Origin: an uncultured Gemella sp.
GTDB taxonomy: Bacteria > Bacillota > Bacilli > Staphylococcales > Gemellaceae
Direction of reading: 5' to 3'
NCBI GenBank assembly: GCA_938038035.1
Contig: CALHQV010000098.1
Span: 1 to 14,680 of the forward strand
DNA length: 14,680 nucleotides
The notes beneath the pieces were generated by a model. That model saw nothing but the letters and a program-made list of their open reading frames with translations, did no database searches and was not told the DNA's origin. The number at the start of each line of letters is the position of its first letter. Position 1 is the stretch's first letter. Below, one piece after another: positions 9,101 through 14,680 of the stretch. The translations under genes were made by a program, and so were the position numbers.

Positions 9101-9550
9101 AACCAGTTTTTGATAGGCACTCGTCAATTCTTCTTGACTGCTTGCGCTCGCTAAAGTTGCTTTGGCATTAGCTAACTCAGCAGCTAGACTCGCTACACTT
9201 TCCTCAGTCTTATTAGCGTAAGCTCCACTTGAAATCTTACCTTCAATTTCACCAATATAATTTGCAAGTTGACTTTTATCTAGTTCTGGTTTAGTAATTT
9301 TCGGCTCACTAATTTTGGACTCACTCTGTTTTTCAGTCTTATCCCCACCTTCTTTAGCCAACTCTACTTTACTAGAAGACTCTTCAGTTACTTTCAATTG
9401 ATCCGCTGCAACTGCTCCATTTCCTAAAAACATTAAAAAGGCAGCAACCGCTACACTCGCTGCACCAAAACTATATTTACGAATGGAGAAACGCATGATT
9501 TTTTCTTTTCTCTGATTCTCAAGGGACTTATCAGAAAGCTTGTTCTTCAT
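3170..9550 (-). CDS. Giant LPXTG-anchored surface protein with DUF1542-type repeats, 2126 aa
   Basis: This is a secreted, sortase-anchored wall protein and a likely adhesin or stalk; I recognise no gene symbol or ligand. In order: a long YSIRK-type signal (FSIRKYSFGAASVAVA at 21-36, cleavage likely near residue 49); a charged linker; a FIVAR-like helical segment (about 88-158); two copies of a module of roughly 230 residues (about 233-465 and 475-700), each with an IYIY strand start and ending in DGST.TKP.SE; a divergent helical repeat (706-787); sixteen 77/78-residue repeats (788-2013 and on) with DLT.EEK and AK.AIDNATTN signatures; then LPNTG (2085-2089), a membrane segment (about 2093-2112), RRR and an acidic tail. 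The repeats are predicted helical bundles rich in Ala, Lys, Asp and Glu. ATG at 9550 is chosen because AAAGGA lies about ten bases upstream; Met19 has a poorer ribosome site. Terminators lie on both sides, so the gene is probably monocistronic. Confidence 0.92.
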   Translation of the reverse strand: MKNKLSDKSLENQRKEKIMRFSIRKYSFGAASVAVAAFLMFLGNGAVAADQLKVTEESSSKVELAKEGGDKTEKQSESKISEPKITKPELDKSQLANYIGEIEGKISSGAYANKTEESVASLAAELANAKATLASASSQEELTSAYQKLVTTVNSKLRNKPVEKKEIVSTDTTEGKETVGIKAENTEKPSESNAIENTGANDPRNGSEIEKDTTFRAAVNQDPKVDFTFSIPDEKKIYIYNEEHFSLEIPVYSETGKIRYATIKKGSRQRFPNVAGTDNDLDVEFGFTATVINRAETAGVTSEASQANPAKIVITGRPNDILKKNRDYTKQENQTLNVGTRYVQVVDDQGRENLKKGMDITDPGYFYLVLKSQAKKYALRSQPTDEKISVTSLTNPTAEDLKKIKDSIQLEYSTTNEDARFADRRGTLVEHPEDVIQSVNIVGNNIVVTFTDGSTKTKPVSEIVQKNVPPVVNLPYSNEANRNIYIYSGEETDLTFTATDESKIKDLKLRGPGDINYNNATSFGLAVGNIVDSAVTSGAGSVSEDKKTATIKMTGTTNLTAGKKWTSVIVAKDDNNGESAPFNGRINATTNPAERQKIEGYVEFVVKNQTTKYDIKTPEGTVSVVDPANVTADEFEKIKEKVKIEYSQTNDDANLTSKRGQAVDNQATRISTITKDANGNLVVTYKDGSTDTKPLSEFTSLNKQPAIDAINTAADNKIAEINANTNATAEEKVAAIEKVNADKAKALTAINDNSVTTKAALDNAKTSGTTAISNDNPVATKKDTAKAAIDSALREKEAAIDANNDLTTEEKNAAKADAQAKANAAKTAIDNATTNVAVDSAQTAGTTSVSSVTPTAVAKPVAKKAIEDALKAKVAQLDARNDLTTEEKEAAKADAQARATAAKNNIDTATTNSTVDNAKTTGVADVESVNPQASQKKTDAKNAVDEALKAKEAAIDANNNLTAEEKAKAKEDAKAKADAAKTAIDNATTNAGVDQAKANGTTEVNNVNPTPVAKPAAKKAVEDALADKIKAIDANNDLTDEEKAAAKQEAQDKAAAAKTAIDNATTNDAVTQAKNAGATSVDSVNPTAQAKPAAKKAIDDALKAKNDTIDANNDLTAEEKTAAKADAKAKADAAKEGIDIATTNAEIDQIKKNGTTEVTSVNPEAVAKTEAKKVIDESLKAKNDAIDANNDLTAEEKSKAKEDAKSKADVAKQAIDNATTNDAVEQAKNDGATSISSVTPTPTAKPAAKQAIDDALKAKNDAIDSNNDLTAEEKAKAKEDAKAKADAAKQAIDNATTNDAVTQAKNDGAASVASVTPAAVVKTAAKQSIDEALKAKNDEIDARTDLTDEEKAAAKSEAKAKADAVKATIDNATTNAEVEQAKVTGTTEVTSVNPEALTKSAAKQSIDEALKAKTDEIDARTDLTDEEKTAAKGDAKTKADAAKTAIDNATTNDAVTQVKNDGAASVASVTPAAVAKTEAKQAIDEALKAKSAEIDARTDLTDEEKTVAKLDAKAKADAAKATIDNAITNAEVEQAKVTGITEVKAVDPQPEAKTAAKQAIDDALKAKNDEIDARTDLTDEEKTAAKSEAKAKADAAKEVIDKATTNAEVDQAKSTGIAEVTSVNPGAVAKTEAKQAIDEALKAKNDEIDARTDLTDEEKAAAKSEAKAKADAAKEAIDKATTNAAVDQAKTNGTLEVTSVNPEAVAKTEAKQAIDDALKAKTAEIDARTDLTDEEKTAAKADAKAKADAAKSAIDKATTNAEVYQSKSTGITAVTSVNPEAVAKTEAKQAIDEALKSKTDEIDSRTDLTDEEKTAAKAEVKDKADAAKSAIDKATKNAEVDQSKATGITAVTSVNPEAVAKTEAKQSIDEALKAKTSEIDSRTDLTEEEKIGAKAEAKTKADAAKTAIDNATTNAEVEQAKVTGTREVNNVNPDAVAKSEAKKSIDEVLKAKTAEIDGRTDLTDEEKTAAKADAKAKADAAKAAIDKATTNATVDQAKSTGIEEVNSVNPIAQIRPAVGASAGVHVNSANPTSKEKPQEKQAIDQVLKTDEAKAKVKDSVAFPISQLENENQQVATNQRVVARELPNTGTTESITAMVAAAASAILGFGLIARRRKEDEEDKLENQ
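3512..7189 (-). repeat. 231-bp tandem coding repeat array (16 units, DUF1542-type)
   Basis: Sixteen units of 77 residues (one, the second, has 78) run from residue 788 to about 2013. The spacing is directly visible: the DNA word ctgttaag, encoding part of DLT, recurs at 3661, 3892 and 4123, exactly 231 bp apart. The consensus is A-I-D-[DE]-A-L-K-A-K, then ID-A-(NN or RT)-DLT-[AD]-EEK, AK-AKADAAK-AID-ATTN, and SVNPEAVAKTEAKQ. The seven units nearest the N-terminus mostly carry NNDLT, the nine nearest the wall all carry RTDLT. The DUF1542 assignment is by pattern memory (Ebh-like and streptococcal surface proteins). Confidence 0.88.
7190..7435 (-). repeat. Divergent first repeat of the array
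   Basis: Residues 706-787 (from AIDAIN to KKDTAK) follow the same helical plan as the main array, including ATAEEK, an AK-rich stretch, ALDNAKTSGTTAIS and NPVATKKDTAK. They are about 82 residues long and clearly diverged. It is probably an older capping unit at the N-terminal edge of the array. Confidence 0.6.
7451..8854 (-). other. Two tandem copies of a non-helical N-terminal module in the LPXTG protein
   Basis: Residues about 233-465 and 475-700 are diverged duplicates. Each starts near an IYIY segment (237-240 and 484-487) followed by an acidic E-E pair and a beta-rich, Ig-like stretch. Each closes with an alignable section of about 86 residues (377-463 and 613-698): Y.(LI)(RK)...., KI(SV)V-like strand, N.TA(ED)..(KE)KIK..(IV).(LI)EYS.TN.DA, RG..V, N.VVT..DGST.TKP(VL)SE. 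The DGS and TKP ends recall Rib-like wall-protein repeats. This is the likely exposed binding head of the protein; the ligand is unknown. Confidence 0.7.
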
Positions 9551-9808
9551 TTATAATATTTCCTTTTCTCTTATCTATGTACACATTATATCATATTGAA
9601 TTTTATGCGTATTTACAAATTACTTTATATTTCATTTTATAATTTTTAAACTATTTTTGCAAGTTGTTTGAACTCGAACAGAATCCATAAAACAAAGCCC
9701 AGACTGACATTTCATTTACTTTTTGAAAATCTATTTTCTAGTATTTTGGTTATAAATATATTCAATAATTATGCTTGTAAATGAACATTTAAGAACTTCA
9801 AAAACATC
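9551..9808. other. AT-rich intergenic spacer between the metalloprotease gene and the LPXTG gene
   Basis: No gene is seen here on either strand. The half nearest the LPXTG start contains its extended -10 promoter and an AAAGGA ribosome site. A short patch of higher GC (about 9688-9708) interrupts otherwise very AT-rich DNA. I see no clear BOX, RUP or insertion-sequence end. Confidence 0.6.
9585..9593 (-). promoter_or_regulatory. Extended -10 promoter of the LPXTG surface-protein gene
   Basis: The minus strand reads TGA-TATAAT (9585-9593), a consensus -10 with the TGn extension. There is no convincing -35 at 16-18 bases. Transcription would start near 9578, giving a leader of about 28 nt with AAAGGA before ATG at 9550. 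Confidence 0.65.
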
Positions 9809-9845
9809 AAAAAGGTAGATCCAGTCAAAACTGATCTACCTTTTT
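9809..9845 (-). terminator. Rho-independent terminator of the metalloprotease gene
   Basis: The inverted repeat AAAAAGGTAGAT (9809-9820) with ATCTACCTTTTT (9834-9845) is extended by CAGT/ACTG around a CAAA loop, with one bulged C. The leftward transcript ends in TTTTT followed by further T-rich sequence. It starts 30 bases after the metalloprotease stop codon (TAA, 9876-9878). The A and T tracts on both sides could also permit rightward termination, but no rightward gene is present. Confidence 0.85.
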
Positions 9846-9875
9846 ATCATTTTCTTGCTATTAAATTACTCTTGA

Positions 9876-12800
9876 TTATGCTTTAGTGAATAAATCACCA
9901 GCAAATCCATCTGATTTCTGCAAGAGTTGTTTGTAAACTTTTTCTTTGAGTGCAACTGTTTGGTTTGAATTACCCGCTTTCAGGTCATTTTCAACAGCTT
10001 TGTTGAACAATTCTTGGAGTCCTGCATAAGTTGAAATTTTCTGTCCGTCGATTTCAATTTCGACAAATCCTTTTTCTCCTTTAGCTTTGACTTCCTTGAA
10101 CCATTCTTTCTTCCACTCTTCTAGTGTGTGGAATTTACCACCAGACACTTTCTCAATGATGAAGTCATCACCAAGACCTGGTCTACCAGCTGCTTTAGAT
10201 TCTTGTTTATACTTGTTAGAAGCATATCCGACAAATCCATCCAAGTATCCGAAGTAACCCCACATACGGAATGTATTATGTTTGAACGAGATAGAACCTA
10301 CAGCACTTTGACTTGTATTACCACCGTAAATTCCAGCCATCATACTTACAGTTTGATATGCCGTATCAAAACCTTCAGCACGATAATGTTTATTACCAGG
10401 CATATTATGCTTAGTCACGTAATTACCATCTACAAGGTCATCAATGCTTGTCAATTTCTTCTTGTTCTCCGCGTCATTTAGGTCACGAAGTAAATCCCAT
10501 TGGTGTGGTTGTCCAACTAAACTATTTCTATCAGCTTTCTCACGCCATTTTTTGTCCATCTTCTTGAACCACTTGTTGTTGTCACCATCATTCTTCGCGA
10601 TAACGGCATCCGCTTCTAAATGGTCTAGCATCATGAGCGCTTCATTATAGTTTTTCATGTAATGGTCGATAGCTTCTCTACTATCTAATTTATTTGGATC
10701 ATAGTTGTACCATTGTTTACCATCGTTTTCACGTTTATAAGCCATGTTAAGACCTAGTGCACCGTAGTCACCATTCGAACTTGATACAGCTGGAGATTGT
10801 AACATTCCTTGAGCAAAGGCTTCAACGTCTGTACCTTCACGATGCCCCCAACCACCTAAGTAAGCCATACGGTCATTGATATGCGTTGTTTCATGAGTAA
10901 AGGCTGATGTACCAAAATCACTAATCATACTTGACCAAATATAGTACACGGCTTCTGAGTTTTGAGGTCTATCAAAGATATACGCATACGCACCCATACC
11001 ATTATCACCATGCCATTTACCAGTTGGACCATAGAACTCACGAATTGGAGCATAATCACCATTCTTCGTGTGACCCATTCTATCAACCCATCCACCTGGC
11101 GCACCATGGTTATCCCAGATAGCCGATGGAACCATGTTTTCAGATTTCAACAACTGATTACGTACATTATCAGCCGCCAAGCGAGACCAGAAGTCTAAGT
11201 AGTTGATTTGTTCTTGTGCACGTAAGTCAATTTCTTTCTTGAATGCTTCACGTTCAGCTTCTGTATTCTTACCATATTTCTCAAACGCACTAAATGCTAG
11301 TGTATTATATGTTGAAATCAAGAACATATGAGCTTTCTTCGTATTAAGAAGTGGTAGGATATAACGTCCATGCTCACCGTTATTAAGGTTTTCATACAAA
11401 TGATATTTTTTATTAGCAAACGCAGGGTTTGAGGATTGCTTCTCAACAATATAGTTAGTGTGTGATACAGCCTTCTTATACCAAACATTCATATCAGTAT
11501 CTTCTGTAAACAACTTCATATTATATGTTAAAAAGTCATTTAAGTTACCTTTACCTGTTGCTCCCGCAATCACATCACGATAAGCATCTTGAGTTCGGTC
11601 ACCTTTTAAGTTTTTCTCACTAGAACCAATTTGAATCAATCTATCGATAACACTAACATTCTTACCATAGAAATCAGGTTTGAACATCATAAGGTCTTTA
11701 ATACTCATATCATTGTATTTAAATCCATAATAACGATTTAAATAAGTAAGAGCCATCATTATTTTAGCTTTGTTATCTTCTACTTTTTTAAGAAGAGCTT
11801 TCATGGCTGCTTCGTCACCGTTTAATTGATGGTCTTCGTTTTCGACTAAAGCTTTGACTAATTTATCTAAATTAGCTTTCGTTTCTTCAAAGCTTTCTTC
11901 AAGGAATAAGTTACGAATGTAGTTGTTCTTATGATTTTCACTATTCTCAGCTGGTTTATTACGTTTATCCATTAAGTCACGAACTTCTTGTGAAATTAAT
12001 TGAACACTATCTAATTTCGTTTTAATCTCACTGATTAGTTGAGTACGGTCTTTAACTACCATATTTGGTGTGTAAACTACATCACCTAAATCTGTAATAC
12101 CGTATTCTTTTACTTGTTCCACATTTGACGTAGCTTTAGCTGATACAGCTTTTTCTTCTTTCGTACCATCAGCGTAATGAATTATAATATGATCAACATC
12201 AGATAAGTCCGTTACAAATTGTCCATCTTTCATACCTGTTACAGATAATACTTCAGTCGTTAATAATTTAGAACCTGCAGGAATTTTATTTCCTTGATTG
12301 ATAATCCATTCTTTATTGTAGAATGGTTGAAGTTTCTCAATATTACGGTATGCAAGTTCACGATCTGCATTATAATCTTGAATCTCTTTATAAGTATCAG
12401 ATTTTGGTTTAACTTGGTTTAGTTTATCTTCCACAAGTGGAGCAATTTCGAATTTATCAGCTGTAATTCCGAATGATTCTATTTTTTTGTTAGCTTCTTC
12501 TAAGCTGATTTCTTGGATTCGATTACTACGAGAATATTTGAATGAACGTTTTCCTTCACTCACACCTGTAACAACATAGTTTCTATCAATCCAATTATTT
12601 GTAAAGTATCCATCATCATCAACAAGATCTTTGGAACCATAGAATTCCTCACCATTTTCAACTTTCATCATTGTAACAGTATCAAGAACTCGACCCCATG
12701 GATAGTTTTTACTAATGAAACCACCAACTTCAACAGGCGTTTTTACCTTAATAGTTCCTTTAACGACAGATTGGCTAGTAAATGCATATTTGTTAACCCC

Positions 12801-14680
12801 ATTTCCATCGTAACCATTATCTGTTCTAGCAACAAGACCACCAATACGAGCTTTATTTGCTACAATATCAGCATCAACATAGGCTTTTTTAATATTTCCT
12901 TTCCATACTTCTCCGGAAATACCACCCATATCCGAACCTTTATCACCAACACCAGTAAGTTTTCCTACAAAAGCCACATTTTGTAATAAGCCACCAACAT
13001 CCACTTTGTTTACAATACCAGCAATACCATCTTTACCAAGGATGCTACCAGTTACCTTAACATTTTCAACTGTGGCATTTTTAGCTACTCTTGATAGTGC
13101 TGAAATATTTTCAACCCAAGGCATATTAATATTAACATTACCTAAATTAATGTTATTAATTGTACCACCTTCGACATTATCAAATAACTGACGAGCCATA
13201 TTGTGAATTGTATAATGTTTTCCATCGACACTTGTTAAAGTTCCGCTGAATTTACCAGGTACATATTGTTTATTTGGAGTTGGTACGTTAGCAGCATTAA
13301 GGTCTGCACCAAGTTTAAAAGTACCACTTGGGTTAGCTTTCATAGCTGTTACCAAGTCATTAAAACTATAATATACATCACCTTCGTGTGCTTTTTGTTT
13401 TTCAAAGTAATGAACATACTCTTCACTGAAAGTATCATCTGCTCTACGTTGAACTAAGTCTGGAGCTTTCGCTACAACTTTGTACAATGTTTTCCCATCA
13501 ACAACAACTTCTTCAACAGAACTTACTGCAAGTCTTGTTGTCTTATTATCATGCGTTGTTACACGTAAATATAATGGAGCAACATCTGTTGGCTTTTCAG
13601 TTAATAAGCTCTTATCTGTTTCTTTTCCTTCAGCATCCACACTCATCAAACTTGTTTCTTTGATGTTCTTGATTTCAACTTTTTTGAGGTCTAACTGAAT
13701 TTGTTTATCTTCTAATTTCTCAGTTTCTTCGCCTTCTCCACGATCATAAACCATCGTAGTAGATAGAGTGTATCCTTGATAATATTTCAATTTATCTAAA
13801 GTAGCGTTTAAATTATTTTCAGCTACCGTTACTTCTTTTACAAGTTGTCCATCTTTATCTTTCAACGCTAATTTGATTGATTTGATTTCTACTCCAGCTG
13901 GTTTATTTAATGTATAACTAGCTGTAGCGCTCTTCTTCAAGACATCTTTTTCAGTATTCGCCCATTGTAAGGTTGGTTTTTCTAAACCTTTTGTACCTTT
14001 TTTAATAATTTTATCTTGAGGTTGTAAGATAACTTTTTCTTCTACTGTTGGAGCATCGCTTGTTTTTTCTCCGCGAATTGTTTTATACGTTTCAGTAATT
14101 TGTTTCTTACCGTCTACACCTTCTTGAGCAACTTTAGTTGTTCCACGTTTTAAAGTATCATCCTCTTCTGTTTTTGTTTCAAAAGGAATGGCTTCTTCTC
14201 TTGTTTCAACTTTTGTTCCTTCAATTGGTTTTGTTCCTTTTTTAACTACTTTAGAAACGGCAGGAGTTTTCACTTCTGTAGTTGTAGAAACAACTTTATC
14301 TGTCTCTACACCTTCCACTGTTTCATAAGTTGTTTTCGTAACTTGAATTCCTTTAGAACCTGTACGTTCAACTACTTCTTCATCCACATATTTTGTGTCA
14401 TCAGGAACTACTTCTGTTGTGAAATCTAATTCACTTTCAGTAGATTTCTCAACTGTACCAGTTGTTACTTTATATTCTGGATTGACTTCTTGTACTGGTG
14501 CTTGACCTTCTTGACCAGGTTCTTGTGTTCCTTTTGTTGAAATCGTCTCTTTATACTCTGGTAATTCAGCTTGCGTTAAAGCTTGGCCTTCCTTACCTTC
14601 TTCTTGGGTACCTTTCACTTCAACTGGAGCTTCTGGCAATTCGGGTTGTGTTAAGGCTTGACCTTCCTTACCTGCCTCTT
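9876..14680 (-). CDS. zmpB: ZmpB-type zinc metalloprotease, peptidase family M26 (3' part; N-terminus beyond window)
   Basis: About 1600 codons are visible, open past the right edge. Numbering from the codon at 14637-14639: linker repeats of 27 residues (to about 63); two G5 domains (about 70-136 and 149-216), each ending in V.KKGTK or I.KKGTK; a beta-sandwich stretch; a GLUG-like beta-helix (about 430-650) with repeated GGI, GGL and GGF turns; a helical region; and the catalytic domain. HETTH (1249-1253, bases 10881-10895) is the zinc site, with the third ligand Glu1273 in DVEAFAQG (bases 10821-10823), matching the spacing of M26 proteases. The family acts outside the cell on host glycoproteins or on bacterial surface proteins, and its members carry an N-terminal LPXTG and membrane segments, which here would lie outside the window. 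Assignment to ZmpB rather than ZmpC, ZmpD or IgA1 protease rests on the downstream pabB-hydrolase-cbpL order. The catalytic motif is intact. Confidence 0.85.
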   Translation of the reverse strand, partial: EAGKEGQALTQPELPEAPVEVKGTQEEGKEGQALTQAELPEYKETISTKGTQEPGQEGQAPVQEVNPEYKVTTGTVEKSTESELDFTTEVVPDDTKYVDEEVVERTGSKGIQVTKTTYETVEGVETDKVVSTTTEVKTPAVSKVVKKGTKPIEGTKVETREEAIPFETKTEEDDTLKRGTTKVAQEGVDGKKQITETYKTIRGEKTSDAPTVEEKVILQPQDKIIKKGTKGLEKPTLQWANTEKDVLKKSATASYTLNKPAGVEIKSIKLALKDKDGQLVKEVTVAENNLNATLDKLKYYQGYTLSTTMVYDRGEGEETEKLEDKQIQLDLKKVEIKNIKETSLMSVDAEGKETDKSLLTEKPTDVAPLYLRVTTHDNKTTRLAVSSVEEVVVDGKTLYKVVAKAPDLVQRRADDTFSEEYVHYFEKQKAHEGDVYYSFNDLVTAMKANPSGTFKLGADLNAANVPTPNKQYVPGKFSGTLTSVDGKHYTIHNMARQLFDNVEGGTINNINLGNVNINMPWVENISALSRVAKNATVENVKVTGSILGKDGIAGIVNKVDVGGLLQNVAFVGKLTGVGDKGSDMGGISGEVWKGNIKKAYVDADIVANKARIGGLVARTDNGYDGNGVNKYAFTSQSVVKGTIKVKTPVEVGGFISKNYPWGRVLDTVTMMKVENGEEFYGSKDLVDDDGYFTNNWIDRNYVVTGVSEGKRSFKYSRSNRIQEISLEEANKKIESFGITADKFEIAPLVEDKLNQVKPKSDTYKEIQDYNADRELAYRNIEKLQPFYNKEWIINQGNKIPAGSKLLTTEVLSVTGMKDGQFVTDLSDVDHIIIHYADGTKEEKAVSAKATSNVEQVKEYGITDLGDVVYTPNMVVKDRTQLISEIKTKLDSVQLISQEVRDLMDKRNKPAENSENHKNNYIRNLFLEESFEETKANLDKLVKALVENEDHQLNGDEAAMKALLKKVEDNKAKIMMALTYLNRYYGFKYNDMSIKDLMMFKPDFYGKNVSVIDRLIQIGSSEKNLKGDRTQDAYRDVIAGATGKGNLNDFLTYNMKLFTEDTDMNVWYKKAVSHTNYIVEKQSSNPAFANKKYHLYENLNNGEHGRYILPLLNTKKAHMFLISTYNTLAFSAFEKYGKNTEAEREAFKKEIDLRAQEQINYLDFWSRLAADNVRNQLLKSENMVPSAIWDNHGAPGGWVDRMGHTKNGDYAPIREFYGPTGKWHGDNGMGAYAYIFDRPQNSEAVYYIWSSMISDFGTSAFTHETTHINDRMAYLGGWGHREGTDVEAFAQGMLQSPAVSSSNGDYGALGLNMAYKRENDGKQWYNYDPNKLDSREAIDHYMKNYNEALMMLDHLEADAVIAKNDGDNNKWFKKMDKKWREKADRNSLVGQPHQWDLLRDLNDAENKKKLTSIDDLVDGNYVTKHNMPGNKHYRAEGFDTAYQTVSMMAGIYGGNTSQSAVGSISFKHNTFRMWGYFGYLDGFVGYASNKYKQESKAAGRPGLGDDFIIEKVSGGKFHTLEEWKKEWFKEVKAKGEKGFVEIEIDGQKISTYAGLQELFNKAVENDLKAGNSNQTVALKEKVYKQLLQKSDGFAGDLFTKA
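14451..14680 (-). repeat. 81-bp linker repeats in zmpB
   Basis: Two adjacent 27-residue units start at GTQEEGKEGQALTQ (14612) and GTQEPGQEGQAPVQ (14531), each containing PEYK, and a third unit (AGKEGQALTQPELPE) runs off the right edge. The acidic, Pro- and Gln-rich units precede the G5 domains and probably form a flexible wall-spanning spacer. More copies may lie outside the window. Confidence 0.75.

Noticed and set aside
9495..9497. Alternative start at Met19 of the LPXTG protein (MRFSIRK).
   Set aside because: The upstream sequence is A-rich but has no clear GGA core, whereas Met1 has AAAGGA at good distance. Long N-terminal extensions ending in KEKIMRFSIRK are familiar in this signal class.
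9604..9611. TACGCATA on the minus strand, one mismatch from the competence sigma-X box TACGAATA.
   Set aside because: It lacks the usual T-rich upstream context, mismatches a core base, and a consensus extended -10 sits a few bases downstream and explains expression better.
9636..9662. TTGCAA and TATAAA on the minus strand as a second promoter for the LPXTG gene.
   Set aside because: The spacer is only 15 bases and the region is very AT-rich, so chance matches are expected. The TGATATAAT nearer the gene is stronger.
9661..9710. Higher-GC patch in the spacer as a possible BOX, RUP or insertion-sequence relic.
   Set aside because: I could not recognise terminal inverted repeats, a target-site duplication or known BOX/RUP core sequences. 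It would need a database search.

Overview
The window looks like a chromosomal segment of a mitis-group Streptococcus (S. mitis, S. oralis, S. pseudopneumoniae or S. pneumoniae). The grounds are choline-binding repeats, a (Y/F)SIRK-G/S signal peptide, an LPXTG sortase signal, a ZmpB-type M26 metalloprotease, low GC content, and a gene order that I recall from the pneumococcal zmpB - chorismate-binding enzyme - hydrolase - cbpL neighbourhood (SP_0664 to SP_0667 in TIGR4). The exact species cannot be settled from the sequence alone.

All five genes read on the minus strand, so transcription runs from high to low coordinates. At the right edge is the 3' part of a zinc metalloprotease gene (9876-14680, 5' end outside the window). 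Its visible product has linker repeats, two G5 domains, a beta-helix-like region and the HETTH catalytic domain, and the gene ends at a strong intrinsic terminator (9809-9845). After a 258-bp AT-rich spacer comes a 6.4-kb gene (3170-9550) for a 2126-residue wall-anchored surface protein. It has a YSIRK-like signal, a helical N-terminal domain, two copies of an Ig-like plus DGST/TKP module, about 17 DUF1542-type repeats of 77 residues, and LPNTG. Another terminator follows (3074-3114), then a small hairpin.

Next is an apparent operon: a fused PabB-PabC folate enzyme (1273-2985), an alpha/beta hydrolase (646-1263) whose Shine-Dalgarno overlaps the pabB stop codon, and the 5' part of a CbpL-like choline-binding protein with an Excalibur calcium motif (1-590, C-terminus outside the window). 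cbpL also appears to have its own promoter inside the end of the hydrolase gene.

Functionally the segment combines three surface or secreted proteins, held by three different attachment modes (choline binding, sortase C-terminal LPXTG, and presumably the N-terminal anchor of ZmpB, which lies outside the window), with a housekeeping p-aminobenzoate enzyme. I saw no RNA genes, insertion sequences, phage genes or CRISPR. The most notable points are the mosaic, recently rearranged 231-bp repeat array, the position of this adhesin gene as a self-contained unit between zmpB and pabB, and a pabB promoter that predicts a leaderless mRNA. I did not find a clearly new multi-gene system.
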